From contig NC_087076.1 in the NCBI RefSeq assembly GCF_026151205.1, positions 10,828,902 through 10,892,901 of the forward strand: a stretch of 64,000 nt of DNA, read 5' to 3'. Position 1 is the stretch's first letter; every line of letters begins with the position of its first letter. A model generated the notes under the pieces. It searched no databases. It was given only the letters and a program-made list of their open reading frames with translations, and was not told the origin of the DNA. The position numbers and the translations under genes are program-made. Source of the DNA: Bolinopsis microptera (Eukaryota > Ctenophora > Tentaculata > Lobata > Bolinopsidae). Positions 1 to 11,814 of the stretch are shown here, piece after piece.

Positions 1-127
1 TTTTATCTATTAACTTATTACATATTTGTGCTCTGCTTTAGATCACTTGACTATTTAAGTTCAGGCCATGACCTTATTGTCAAGCCAATTGGCCTTTGGT
101 ATATTATGTGTATATTGTTTGAATATT
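1..127. repeat. Dispersed repeat, left-truncated by the window edge
   Basis: The first 127 bases match 24347-24485 closely, with a few substitutions and a short insertion in the second copy. A 31-base core of the same repeat (ATTGCTATATTATGTG and onward) also occurs at 18890-18920. No coding potential is seen. It may be the end of a transposable element. Confidence 0.7.
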
Positions 128-1665
128 TCTTTTCTTCTGTAAAAATAAATAAGTTAAAATGTAATTAATTTACATTACTTTCCACTACTATATAGGTTGA
201 TTTAATAAGAGTTTTTCGCAACATGAGGATTACACACAAGATATTCATTGTGCCTTCTCTTTATTTAGTAGCTAATTTATTCCATCAATCTTTCCTATTA
301 TATATATTTCATCGTAAACATACCAAAAATAACTATCATTATATACGAATCGTTTAAATAGTTTTTTTAAAAAGCCTCTAATCTTATTTTATAAACTTAA
401 CACAGTCACAATTTTTTGACATCCGAGGTAGTTTGTTCCCATTTAAATTTGGTCTCACACTCTCCAAGAGAAGAAGTGGACTTTCTACATTTTACTGCTA
501 CTTATACTTTTATTTGACGGATGTTACTCGCCTAAATTTCTTTTGAAGTTAAGCGCCGCACCGCTTTCTTCTCGATGGCATGTGCTACGAAGTAGCGCGC
601 GCCGGGCCAGATCATCATTAACATTGAGTCACTTTTACTGGCATCTACTGTTTAATACCACATTTAAGACAGTCTTCTCATACTGAACTAACAAGCTCCG
701 TAATTGGCCTAAACCATATCATTTTAAAAGTTCAATGAGGTCCCAGTATTCGTCTGCTCTGCCAGCGTTATTAAATTAAGGATGTCCACTCGATACTGTA
801 TATGGAAGAGTACCCATCTCGTCAATCAGGACAAAAGATGGCTAAGACAAGAAGATATTGGGCAAGATTTATTTACGACTTAATTAGTTTTGTGTCACGA
901 TAGAGTTTAGTGAATTAAATCAACTGGTGCATAATTTATATCAAATCTAATCTAAACTTGTCATTTGACTTAGTACGTTGCTTGACACTTTTCGCGCGCG
1001 TGATATCTGGGATTCGAAAAATGTTATCAACTTGTCATGTTTGTATGACCCGCCGCGCACGATGTGCGCGGCTCCCTGTATAGTCAGGGCTATAGGTGAA
1101 CGAGTCGTGGGGGCACAACTGATACAAAACCATACATAGAAAAATATCTATTTTTCTGTCGTCATCATTTCAAATTTATAGGTGATAATTTTATCTAATA
1201 TTAATCAATGAATAAAAAACAACATTTAAAAAATGTAATTTATTATACTATACTTCCCAGTGAAAGTAAAGATTCATAAAAACGTTTCTTGCTTACGTAA
1301 TGATAAGGATGAAACCACAGATAATAATTGTGTTTTTCCTTATTACTGATATTCTGGTACCTTCATTTCTTGTTTTTTTAAATATTCTTTGAAACATTCC
1401 AAAATTGGAGTCATTTTACAATAATTTCTTTCGAAATCATGTTCTTTTTAAAACTTTCCAATCCAATTTTAAGACTCAAAACATCGTCAAGCAGTTCTTC
1501 AACTCCGAAGGGAGTTTGTCTCAATAAGGGGAAACAAACCCGCTCTGGAGAAAATGATAACACTTGAAAGATTCTTTTACCTTATCTCACTTTTACTATC
1601 TTCTATTGGATGAAACCAGGATTATGACTGATTCTGCTTTATACTTTAATTTACTATGCAAAATG
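128..1665. other. AT-rich region with no recognisable gene
   Basis: No convincing coding frame is present. About 1290-1450 resembles 24990-25130 (both carry GATGAAACCACAGATAAT), so this stretch and the region after 24347 are probably diverged copies of one larger repeat. Small GC-rich patches at about 550-620 and 985-1080 resemble the GC-rich repeat family seen near 17.7 and 18.6 kb, but only loosely. Confidence 0.5.
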
Positions 1666-1955
1666 CAGTGGCGTATCGAAGGGCCTGGCTGACCCTGCCT
1701 GTTGCAGGGGGGCGCCGTCTTTAGGGGGGCGCCAAATCGTCGTTTTGCAATGTGGGACAAATTTCGAAAATTAACTATAGGACTAGCAAAACTGCGCGTT
1801 TGCTTAGTCACACTTTTTTAGAGATTTTACCGGCGTTTTCTCTTAAATCGGCCTAATTTGTCAATTGTACGGGGGGGCACCAAAGGAGAGGGGGGCCATA
1901 CGGGGGGGGGGGGGGCCTTTTCGGCAGGGGCGCAAACAGGCAACGTACGCCACTG
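1666..1955. mobile_element. hAT-like miniature inverted-repeat element
   Basis: The element starts with CAGTGGCGTA and ends with the exact inverse TACGCCACTG. This is typical of non-autonomous hAT transposons, whose ends commonly begin CAGTG. The interior is G-rich, with runs of 12 or more G, and encodes nothing. The flanks TGCAAAAT (left) and TGCAATGT (right) could be a degenerate 8-bp target-site duplication, but the match is imperfect. Confidence 0.7.
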
Positions 1956-2309
1956 TGCAATGTACTATTTTTCTGCAATTACACTGTGGTGTACTTGGTT
2001 CCGCATGTTAAAAAGATGACCCTGCATCTTTACCCGGGCATGATATTTCGAGAAAAAAAGCGGCACATCTATCTTTGAGAGATTTAGTGACTATCATACC
2101 GTAAAGTACCTTCCCACCTACATATTGTGATTTGCCTGAATGATTTATTTTAAATTATTTACATTTTTCCCATCCTTATTTAATGTTTCATCATATATGT
2201 TTGCAAGTCTGCACCGTGACAGTGAAACGGTGGTTTGTCAGAAATGTAGGGATAATGTATGTGAACCAGCAGATCATTGATGATCCTGACACTAAGCAAA
2301 TGGAAATAG
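1956..2309. other. Intergenic, nothing recognised
   Basis: Unique-looking AT-rich sequence between the hAT-like element and the first copy of the direct repeat. No gene, RNA or repeat boundary could be supported here. Confidence 0.4.
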
Positions 2310-3346
2310 TAGAGGAGATTAGGTCATGAACTAACAAACTTTAAAGTCAATTGAGAACATTGATCGATATTGTCTTGTTTAAAAAAAGACTAAAGACTCA
2401 TCTCTTTGAAAAAGTATTCATATAAGTATCATATAATATCTTTCTCATAATATGGTATAAAAACCATACTTCATAAAGAATGTTTATATATTATATTCAC
2501 GAGTCGCTTTAAATGGCTTAATGCTGAATCTTTGGACTTTGAGTTCTTTTTGGCTATAAGTATAACTATAAAGCGATGCATAAAGTTGTAGGTATTCTTA
2601 GTATTACTTTGATGCCAATCAAAGCTCAAAATTGTGCTGCCAACACGCTTCAGTGACAAAACAGAGCTGTCACGTGGGGGTAGCGTCTTTGTGTCCTCCG
2701 TCAGAATCCAGCTTGAACATCTTGTGTTCGTAATACTGCAGAGAGAATCAGACTTAATGGGAGATAAATATTGACATCTTCCAGAAAGACCAGACACCAG
2801 GATTTGAACTGGTAAACAATCTATTGTGAAAATTCACCAAACAATTGACTGGATTATCTTGTTGAAAAGTGTCTGAACACAGAATCAAGAATAATTATAA
2901 AAGTATAATATATTTTAAATACCTATACTTATAGTCCCAGCTGCTTTTTGTGACTGCAGCTTTTTCAAGGTATTGTCTCTCTTTCGTCGTCTAAAATATA
3001 AGTAACTGTCACCAAGATTCAGTTAGGCCTAGCGCCTAATTTAGGTCTAATTTAGGCCTAACTCTGCGTTAGGCCTAACTGGTTAGGCCTGACTGGTTAG
3101 GTCTAAATGGTTAGACGCCAAAGGTAAATTCAAAATTGACAAATTAGGTGAATTTAAAAAGTAATTAAAAATTTTATAATAATCTTATCTGTATGATAAT
3201 CATCGTGGAACGGTCCTGGATTTCATTACTAGAAGGACCTAGTTCTAATAATTAACAAAGTGGTACCTCTGGTACCTAATTTTATTTTAAAATATCATAA
3301 TCTGATGAAGGCCACGTGGCAGAATATAATTTTTGTTCATTATATT
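2310..3346 (+). repeat. Direct repeat copy D1
   Basis: Two blocks match the region 8200-9081: about 2313-2355, and 2808-3346 with internal differences. The block ending at 3346 (AGGCCACGTGGCAGAATATA near its end) corresponds to 8875-9081. Copy-specific segments are 2356-2807 and 3020-3115; the latter is a cluster of TTAGGCCTAA-like words absent from the other copy. No coding frame is credible. The repeat brackets the large palindrome on its left side. Confidence 0.65.
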
Positions 3347-3354
3347 TATATTTA

Positions 3355-4889
3355 ACCAAAACCCATAATCATGGGTAGAGTGGACCGCTGTCAGTATCTC
3401 TCTTTCCCAACCAAAAGGAAATGATATTACTTTGATTGACCGTTCTCAAATGCAAAATGATACCGAGAATGAAATCGGTCGCTCGCTTTTCCCATTCATT
3501 CACGGCTTACGAATTGTATAATTAAGTTTCGATTGATTACATCAATCAGATGCTGTAAAAATCTCTTTGGGTTGCGTTCGGGTCGATACCTAGTATTTCG
3601 GGGTAAGGGACAAGGGTGGTAGTTATTACTTATTGAACAAGCTGAAGTTTATTGAATCTTCATTGCCGAGTACAGCTGCCTTTGGGTAGTTCTTCTTAAT
3701 CTATTACAATTGTAAATGAATGGGAAAAGCGAGCGACCGATTTCATTCTCGGTATCATTTTGCATTTGAGAACGGTCAATCAAAGTAATATCATTTCCTT
3801 TTGGTTGGGAAAGAGAGATACTGACAGCGGTCCACTCTACCCATGATTATGGGTTTTGGTTAAATATCATCTCTTTTTGGTTATAATGTCAGGGTACTTT
3901 ATAAAGTCGAAATATAAACTGATATCTTCATTAATAAGGAGGAAGTTTCAACGATTTCGAAATTTTTCCTTTAAAAACATTTCCTTGTGTTTAGGGAAGC
4001 ATATCGGTCGATCACTGACTGAATATGCCACTTAATACTCATTCAAGTTGGCATTAAATTCATATATAATGACATTAAACTGTCGTGGCAAAGCAGAATT
4101 TGTTGGGAATCACGAATGAGCAAAATGCTCACCTTTCGCACGTGCAAACTTTGAGCGGACGTTGCGTGCGCATCCAATATTGAATCGCTGTTAATTTTTG
4201 CATGTAATTGTTATATATATAGCTTGATAAGCATGCAAAGTTTCAAAGTATTTCAAGAAGAACTGTAATCACAACGGCACTCTAAAGTTGACAGAAAATG
4301 ACGAAAACAGCAATTTTCAGTGATTTTAGCAATTTTCTATCAATTTGGGCGTGTCCCCACGTGTGCAACTTTTCGAATTTTAACTTTAAAACTAGCCTAA
4401 TGCACAATTTATACCTATAGGAAGCAGAACTGAGCTTCACAATCCAAGGCATGGCCCAACACCAGAGAATACTAAATCGCAAAATTGACGTTTTTATAAA
4501 ATAATTCTTCAAAAAAGCACAAACTTCAATGACGAATATCTTTATGAAGGAGCAAGCTAGAAAAACTTTCCGGTAGATTTTCAGAATGCTTAAACAATTA
4601 TCTAAGATGAAAATTTCCTCAGATTTTGAATAAAATTACTCCTTAATGGTTTAAAATTAATTTTAAAAGTTATTACTTTGTCAAAAATCAAATTTTAAAA
4701 ACGGTTAACTTGATGACGTCATCAAGGGGTGTTAATGACGTCAAATAATTTTTTGATACAATGTAAACTAAAGTGTAAACAATTATTTGCAAGACCTGTG
4801 GTCGGAAATGGCTGCATCTTTTATACTTTTGAATCTATGGACACTTAAATACAGGCTACAATTGACTGGTAAAGCGTCTATCCCTGAAT
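3355..4889 (+). repeat. Left arm of a 3.6 kb inverted repeat
   Basis: The arm pairs with 5447-6977 in inverted orientation, at high identity by eye. It has two parts. The outer part (3355-3864) is itself a hairpin with arms 3355-3521 and 3700-3864 around an about 180-base loop. The inner part (3865-4889) is single in this arm. It is AT-rich and non-coding. A fold-back transposon or an inverted duplication are both possible. Confidence 0.8.
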
Positions 4890-5446
4890 CACAGTGCTGG
4901 CAAGCACGACCGTTGCATTTATTGTGGGTATACTATGTTCCCCATTTACTATTATACCCCCTTTACTATTATACCCCCTTTACTATTATACCCCCTTTGG
5001 TACACGTTACAAGCCTCTTTTGTGCACGCGAAGCGTGCACTCCGGCCGGAGGCGGCGGCCGAAGGCCGCCGCCTCCGGCAGGAGTTTTCCAGGCATTAAG
5101 ACTCATCGGAAGTCGTTAAGCAGAATTATTTTTAGTTCAAAACATTCTAATTTGATGTCAAAGATGACAGGAATAAAAAATAGTTATGTTGAGATTTTTA
5201 AGAAATTTGCATAAAATACTCGCCAGCACTGTTATACGAAATTCGGTAAAAAACCCAAAATCGCCATATTCAGGTGCCTTAAAAACCATGTTAAAATTGA
5301 GTTAGAGATCTGAAATTTTTCAGGGCGTCTAGACGTTGATCAAATCGACTGCAAAAAAAGTTTCAGGTTTCAGGAGTATCGGGAAATGGGTTTTCTAGAA
5401 CCCCTGTTTTACGACAGATTGTCGTGATATATATATATATACATAT
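4890..5446 (+). mobile_element. Hairpin-bearing repeat element X, copy 1 (loop of the large palindrome)
   Basis: About 550 bp, repeated in inverted orientation at 6994-7533 and 7534-8040. A sub-block 4891-5232 is bounded by CAGTGCTGGC and its exact inverse GCCAGCACTG, as in a miniature transposon, but no target-site duplication is evident. It contains three copies of a 17-base ACCCCCTTTACTATTAT unit (about 4955-5000). Two adjacent perfect hairpins each have a GAA triloop: 5022-5040 (8-bp stem) and 5046-5078 (15-bp GC stem). The open frames across it are not genes. Confidence 0.7.
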
Positions 5447-6977
5447 TCAGGGATAGACGCTTTGCCAGTCAATTGTAGCCTGTATTTAATTGTCCATAGA
5501 TTCAAAAGTATAAAAGATAAAGCCATTTCCGACCACAGGTCTTGCAAATAATTGTTTACACTTTAGTTTACATTGTATAAAAAAATTATTTGACGTCATA
5601 AACACCCCTTGATGACGTCATCAAGTTAACCGTTTTTAAAACTTGATTTTTGACAAAGTAATAACTTTTAAAATTAATTTTAAACCATTAAGGAGTAATT
5701 TTATTCAAAATCTGAGGAGATTTTCATCTTAGATAATTGTTCAAGCATTCTGAAAATCTACCGGAAAGTTTTTCTAGCTTGCTCCTTCATAAAGATATTC
5801 GTCATTGAAGTTTGTGCTTTTTTGAAGAATTATTTTATAAAAACGTCAATTTTGCGATTTAGTATTCTCTGGTGTTGGGCCATGCCTTGAGTTGAGGAGC
5901 TCAGTTCTGCTTCCTATAGGTATAAATTGTGCATTAGGCTAGTTTTGAAGTTGAAAATCGAAAAGTTGCACACGTGGGGACACGCCCAAATTGATAGAAA
6001 ATTGCTAAAATCACTGAAAATTGCTGTTTTCGTCATTTTCTGTCAACTTTAGAGTGCCGTTGTGATTACAGTTCTTCTTGAAATACTTTGAAACTTTGCA
6101 TGCTTATCAAGCTATATATAAAACAATTACATGCAAAAATTTACGGCGATTCAATATTGGATGCGCACGCAACGTCCGCTCAAAGTTTGCACGTGCGAAA
6201 GGTGAGAATTTTGCTCATTCGTGATTTCCAACAAATTCTGCTTTGCCACGACAGTTTAATGTCATTATATATGAATTTAATGCCAACTTGAATGAGTATT
6301 AGGTGGCATATTCAGTCAGTGATCGACCGATATGCTTACCTAAACACAAGGAAATGTTTTTAAAGGAAAATTTCGAAATCGTTGAAACTTCCTCCTTATT
6401 AATTAATGAAGATATCAGTTTATATTTCGACTTTATAAAGTACCCTGACATTATAATCAAAAAGAGATGATATTTTACCAAAACCCATATTCATGGGTAG
6501 AGTGGACCGCTGCCAGTGTCTCTCTTTCCCAAACAAAAGGAAATGATATTAATTTGATTGACCGTTCTCAAATGCAAAATGATACCGAGAATGAAATCGG
6601 TCGCTCGCTTTTTCCATTCATTCACGGCTTACGAATTGTAATAAATTTCGATTGATTACATCAGTCAGATGCTGTAAAAATCTCTTTGGGTTGCGTTCGG
6701 ATCGATACCTAGTATTTCGGGGTAAGGGTAGTAGTTATTGCTTATTGAATTAGCTGAAGTTTATTGAATCTTTATTGCCGAGTACAGCTGCCTTTGGGTA
6801 GATCTTCTTAATCTATTACAATTGTAAATGAATGGGAAAAGCGAGCGACCGATTTCATTCTCGGTATCATTTTGCATTTGAGAACGGTCAATCAAATTAA
6901 TATCATTTCCTTTTGTTTGGGAAAGAGAGACACTGGCAGCGGTCCACTCTACCCATGAATATGGGTTTTGGTAAAAT
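5447..6977 (-). repeat. Right arm of the 3.6 kb inverted repeat
   Basis: Inverse of 3355-4889. The inner part is 5447-6476; the outer hairpin is 6477-6977, with arms about 6477-6640 and 6822-6977. Together with the left arm the four outer segments give the same about 160-base sequence in alternating orientation (+,-,+,-). No coding frame is supported. Confidence 0.8.
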
Positions 6978-6993
6978 ATGTATATATGTATAT

Positions 6994-7533
6994 ATCACGA
7001 CAATCTGTCGTAAAACAGGGGTTCTAGAAAACCCATTTCCCGATGCTCCTGAAACCTGAAACTTTTTTTGCAGTCGATTTGGTCAACGTCTAGACACCCT
7101 GAAAAATTTCAGATCTCTAACTCAATTTTAACATGGTTTTTAAGGCACCTGAATATGGCGATTTTGGGTTTTTTACCGAATTTCGTATAACAGTGCTGGC
7201 GAGTATTTTATGCAAATTTCTTAAAAATCTCAACATAACTATTTTTTATTCCTGTCATCTTTGACATCAAATTAGAATGTTTTGAACTAAAAATAAATCT
7301 GCTGAACGACTTCCGATGAGTATTAGTGCCTGGAAAACTCCTGCCGGAGGCGGCGGCCTTCGGCCGCCGCCTCCGGCCGGAGTGCACGCTTCGCGTGCAC
7401 AAAAGAGGCTTGTAACGTGTTTCAAAGGGGGTATAATAGTAAAGGGGGTATAATAGTAAAGGGGGTATAATAGTAAATGGGGAACATAGTATACCCACAA
7501 TAAATGCAACGGTCGTGCTTGCCAGCACTGTGA
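6994..7533 (-). mobile_element. Element X, copy 2
   Basis: Inverted copy of 4890-5440. It retains both GAA-loop hairpins (in the region 7342-7401) and the triple CCCCTTTACTATTATA-type repeat. It lies immediately outside the right arm of the palindrome and directly abuts copy 3, so the two form a tandem pair. Confidence 0.7.
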
Positions 7534-8040
7534 TCACGACAATCTATCGTAAAACAGGGGTTCTAGAAAACCCATTTCCCGATGCTCCTGAAACCTGAAA
7601 CTTTTTTTGCAGTCGATTTGGTCAACGTCTAGACACCCTGAAAAATTTCAGATCTCTAACTCAATTTTAACATGGTTTTTAAGGCACCTGAATATGGCGA
7701 TTTTGGGTTTTTTACCGAATTTCGTATAACAGTGCTGGCGAGTATTTTATGCAAATTTCTTAAAAATCTCAACATAAATATTTTTTATTCCTGTCATCTT
7801 TGACATCAAATTAGAATGTTTTGAACTAAAAATAAATCTGCTGAACGACTTCCAAAGAGTCTTAATGCCTGAAAAACTCCTGCCGGAGTGCACGCTTCGC
7901 GTGCACGAAAGAGGCTTCCGACGAGTACCAAAGGGGTTATAATAGTAAAGGGGGTATAATTGTAAAGGGGGTACAATAGTAAAGGGGGTACATAGTATAC
8001 CCCCAATAAAGACACCGCTCGTGCTTGCCAGCACTGTGAA
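7534..8040 (-). mobile_element. Element X, copy 3, lacking the large hairpin
   Basis: Tandem neighbour of copy 2 and very similar to it, but the 15-bp-stem GC hairpin is cleanly absent. The flanking ACTCCGG and CAGGAG are joined directly, while the smaller GTGCACGC-GAA-GCGTGCAC hairpin remains. The loss is about 34 bases between CCGG words, so either replication slippage at the hairpin or insertion of the hairpin in the other copies would explain it. Confidence 0.65.
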
Positions 8041-8043
8041 CGG

Positions 8044-8130
8044 GAGATAACGCACCGAATTATAGAATGTAGAAGGCAGGCGAAAGTTTGTGAAGCAACG
8101 GCTTGATTTGGTGATTGGCGATTTAAAAAT
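8044..8130 (+). repeat. Short repeat (paired with 9085-9150)
   Basis: GAGATAACGCACCGAATT followed by GCAGGCGAAAGTTTGTGAAG occurs here and again at 9085-9150. The two copies bracket direct repeat D2, so this may be the true edge of an about 1 kb repeated unit. Confidence 0.55.
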
Positions 8131-8199
8131 GTAAAACGGGAAATGAAGGCTGGAAATATGAACAGGAAATTAAAAATTGGAACTATACTGCGGGAAATA

Positions 8200-9081
8200 G
8201 CAGAGGGGATTAGGTCAACTAACAAACTTTAAAGTCACTGCGATTACTGTAGTGGCATGATCGAAACTCAGTAATCTATTGTGAAAATTCTCCGAATAAT
8301 TAACTGGATTATCTTGTTGAAAAGTGTCTGAACACAGAATCAAGAATAATTATAAAAGTATAATAATAAAAGTATATAATCTATTTTAAATACTTATAGT
8401 CCCAGCTGCTTTTTGTGACCAACTTTAGCAGCTTTTTCAAGGTATTTTCTCTCGATCATCTTTCGTCGTCTAAAATATATGTAATAGTAATAGTATCAAC
8501 TATGACGGCTGTTTGAATTCATCAAAAAAATTCTTAAACGTTTATTTTACATGTTGAATAATATTAAACAAAGTTTCCTAACAAGTTTGACAAAAAAAAT
8601 GCTGAAATCAGTTGAGTCTAAGATGATGATTTCAAGGAATTACCACAAAACTCTCCTAACCTTTTTAGCATCAGCAAGAACTGAAAGACTTGATCATTAC
8701 CTCCCACCTGATAGGAAATCTCGCCGTGTTTCAGGCGCGTACGTTCCGCTATCAGGTCCTCCGACTCAGCTCGCTTCCACTCCAACGACCAACATGAAGC
8801 GCTTTGCCACCGCACCGTGGTATGCTGTAATAACGAAGTGTTACGTGCCGGTGGCGGTAAATTGTACCACGTCACAAATTAGATGAATTTAAAGAGTAAT
8901 TAAAAATGTTGAATAATCTTATCTGTATGATAATCATCGTGGAACGGTCCTGGATTTCATTACTAGAAGGACCTAGTTTTAACAATCAACAAAGTGGTAC
9001 CTCCGGTACCTAATTTTATTTTAAATTCTCATAATCTGACGTTGAAGGCCACGTGGCAGAATATAATTTTTTGTTCATTAT
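8200..9081 (+). repeat. Direct repeat copy D2
   Basis: Second copy of the repeat at 2310-3346. The blocks 8270-8500 and 8875-9081 align with 2808-3000 and 3140-3346. The intervening 8500-8875 is copy-specific and contains a 111-codon open frame (8551-8886) with no recognisable domain, which I do not call a gene. Confidence 0.65.
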
Positions 9082-9150
9082 AACGAGATATAACGCACCG
9101 AATTGTAGAGGGCAGGCGAAAGTTTGTGAAGCAATAGAGCTTGATTGGTG

Positions 9151-10038
9151 AGAATTGAACTCTGTGTCGCTGCAACTAGCGTAAATTTTTTATCCTGAAT
9201 TAAATGATCGTAAGCATACACATAACTAAAACACATGCCAAATATCTTTTAGGAATGTAAAATTCTAGCTACATTCAATCTTTAAACTTAAAGTGGCAAT
9301 AAGGTTTAATCCGAAAATGAGAGTCAAATAATTTGGACACTCTGTGGATTCGCCTGCTCAAATAAATGTTTGGGAAATCTAGACCCGAAAACTTAGAAAC
9401 TAATAAAATGTTGCAGGTTAACATACTGAACATACCGAAGTCAGTATCTGTCAGTGACGTCACTATCGTCACACCATCAACTTCGTGTGCTCGACCAAGG
9501 AAGAAGATCTCAGCTGTAAGCAATGTTATCTCCGGTATGAAATGAGTCAGGGCCTGCCGGGAGGTAATCTATTAGATTAATAATATTAAATTGACACGTT
9601 TACTAAGTGGAAATTAGAGTGGTATGGTATTATAAATCAGTCATAACTATGCAGCTGTTCCCGTAGAATAAAATTAAACGATGTAATTTTCCTGAAAGAA
9701 GATTTGATCAAGATATCATCAATTGATATTTAATTTGAACAGAATATGTTCTAACACATGTCCTAATAAAATGAACAATTGAAAGCAGGTAACACTAACA
9801 AGAAAAATTAGGTAATAGTAATACGTATTATTTGTAACCTCCCGTAAAAAATGTTCACTGTTTAAGATTAAATAACAGTGTTCAATTCAAAATGATTAAC
9901 GGCCGTCGTAACACAGCTTGATTTATGCAATATTAGCTGGGCAAGTAAAATTAAGTCCCGACGAAAAATATGTCTCTTATCTAATCTCCATCCGCGGTTC
10001 AACCCCTGATCGGATCTGCAATTCGTATCAAGCGAGAG
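9151..10038. other. Intergenic, nothing recognised
   Basis: AT-rich sequence between the repeat cluster and the 3' end of the minus-strand pentraxin gene. No coding frame with domain content was found. The pentraxin 3' untranslated region probably occupies the right-hand part. Confidence 0.4.
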
Positions 10039-11743
10039 TTAACTCTTTGTGTTGTTGTCACATTCTGCGCCGTTGTAGGATTCTCTAAAGTGTTCCACAA
10101 TCCCCTTTGTCATTTCAACTCCGATAAACTGGCCTGATAAGGTTGGAGAAATTGTAGAGTTGATAGACTCACCGAACAATGAAGGTAATCTGTTGGTAGA
10201 AGACAAATCTCCATACTCAAATTGAAACTTGATAACTAAATCTGGTTGGTGAACTACGTCTTCTTTTTACCAGCCATATATTAAATATTAAGAAAGGCCA
10301 TTAAAAAAGTGGACATTCTTGTTTAACAAAGTCAGTGGTACGCCAAAATGAAATAAAACCCATTTTACCTCTAAAGTTTCATCTAAGGCAAATTAAAAAG
10401 TTTTGATAACTTACTGAGTATTTCCAAAAAGGATGAGAAATGGTCGAAGACGCCGCACATAGATTCCGAGTGGTACTCCCGAAAGTGGTTGACTACCCCA
10501 TCAGTCATGTTAACGCCAACCAATTTCCCTGGACAATCTTAAATTAATTCAATGCATTGCGGGGGAAATTATAGGTTAGTTTGTATGTTAGAAATATACA
10601 GAGAATGTCTTAATGAAGCAGTTATTTTAACAAAGAAGATTACTCACTTAACATGTCCCAGCCTGTAGTCAGCTCTTCGTACAGATCATCTGAGAATACC
10701 TTGTTGTAATACGGCGCTGTAAACAACACATCCCACCGAGTGATATTCTCAAACTTTCTGGCACCGTCTAGCTGGGACTTTGTCTTGTTAAGATTAACAG
10801 AACAAGTTTCCAGTTCCTCTACTGTTTGGTTAAGCTCAGCAGTTTCAGCTCCCAGTCGACCTCTGACAGTGTCTAGTTCAGCCTGTGACTCGTTAAATCG
10901 GCCAGTTTCAGTTTCAAGTTTATCCTCAGTCCTGTTCAACTGTCCAGTAACAGTTTCATACTGTCCAGTGAGAGTTTCAAACTGCTCCTTTATCATCCGC
11001 AGCTCTGTCTCTGTTTCGTTCAGATTCGCTTGTGACTCACGCGTATTATTCAATGTTTTTTTACACCCTGTATCAGTATCCGTCACAGACCCACTCCTAG
11101 ACTTCTTCATAATGTCCACCCACCGTAACACTCTCGTCTCAGAAAGTCCATCCAAGTCAAAACACAACCCACCATCAGCTATCTTCCTAATTGTAGCAGC
11201 ACTCAACACCTCGGCAAACATATTATACTGGTACAACTCACCACCAAATACTCTACTAGCACTATTAGTCCAAGTACTAGAGGCTCTGCCAAACCACAAC
11301 TGTCCACCCGCGGTAAGTGATTTCCCTGATGCTGTCTGGTCTGTTGCCACGAGTTCACCATCCAGATACAGGTTACTTGTTGTTGAAGATAGAGACCAGG
11401 TCAGGCAGAGATTAAACCACTTACCGGTGGGTGTGGCAAACTTACTTGATGCGCTACTCAGACCACCATCATGTACTACACACGTCTGGGCCCCATTAGC
11501 TGTTATAATAAGATCATTTCCACCAGAGCTATAGTAGTCTGCTACCATTGGGTAGGAGGAGGAGGTGTAGATACGCTTTATCCACATGCACGTAGAGAAC
11601 GAGTTGCGGAACGGGGATATATCAAACCTAAATGTCACATAGTCACTGTTGCTAGTACCAAAGTGTAAGGCATTATACCCTTTATCATCTTCATTAGGCT
11701 GGACGGAAGCTACTAAAACCAGCACAACTAAGAGGAGCAACAT
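10039..11743 (-). CDS. Secreted pentraxin/LamG-like protein with coiled coil
   Basis: Three exons join in frame to 434 aa: 11743-10648, 10528-10415 and 10133-10039. The protein opens with a hydrophobic signal peptide (MLLLLVVLVLVASV), then a concanavalin-A-like pentraxin fold over about residues 25-205. That region contains WFNLCLTWS, close to the pentraxin signature HxCxSWxS, and GELYQYNMF, matching the family's later GEIDDFN-type segment. Residues about 230-330 are a coiled coil rich in NxT/S glycosylation sites (LNET, LNRT, FNES, LNQT). Exons 2 and 3 encode related segments (GVNMTDGVVNHFRE and GVEMTKGIVEHFRE) in the same phase, an internal exon duplication that could also be mutually exclusive. 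Likely an extracellular, oligomeric recognition protein; the ligand is unknown. A heat-shock element lies upstream. The long plus-strand frame opposite is antisense shadow. Confidence 0.75.
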
Positions 11744-11814
11744 GTCGGCGGAGTGAAGGTAAGAAATAACGCTAGTTCTGTTAATGGGAAACAGTGCCCT
11801 GTTCGAGGTGTAAA

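Noticed and set aside
2770-2815. tRNA-like T-arm on the minus strand (CCAGTTCAAATCCTGG)
   Set aside because: The remaining arms do not form: no D-arm or acceptor pairing within the required distance upstream. Taken as chance within a repeat.
3020-3115. Interstitial telomere-like repeat (TTAGGC words)
   Set aside because: The words are TTAGGCCTAA palindromes with irregular spacing, not tandem TTAGGG or TTAGGC arrays.
4787-5214. Open frames across element X (also at 7208-7537, 7747-8225)
   Set aside because: They run through hairpins and short tandem units and repeat in every copy in several frames; no protein family is recognisable.
8551-8886. 111-codon frame inside direct repeat D2
   Set aside because: No domain, no counterpart in D1, and located in repeat-derived DNA.
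2310-9081. LTR retrotransposon bracketed by the D1 and D2 direct repeats
   Set aside because: The repeats lack TG...CA ends and a primer-binding site, differ internally, and no gag or pol sequence lies between them.
10180-10200. A 17-base mini-exon between exons 2 and 3 of the pentraxin gene
   Set aside because: It has AG and GT borders but would break the reading frame into exon 3, which fits directly after exon 1 or 2.
10740-11534. 264-codon plus-strand frame
   Set aside because: Exactly antisense to the pentraxin coiled-coil and LamG exon; a by-product of that gene's codon use.
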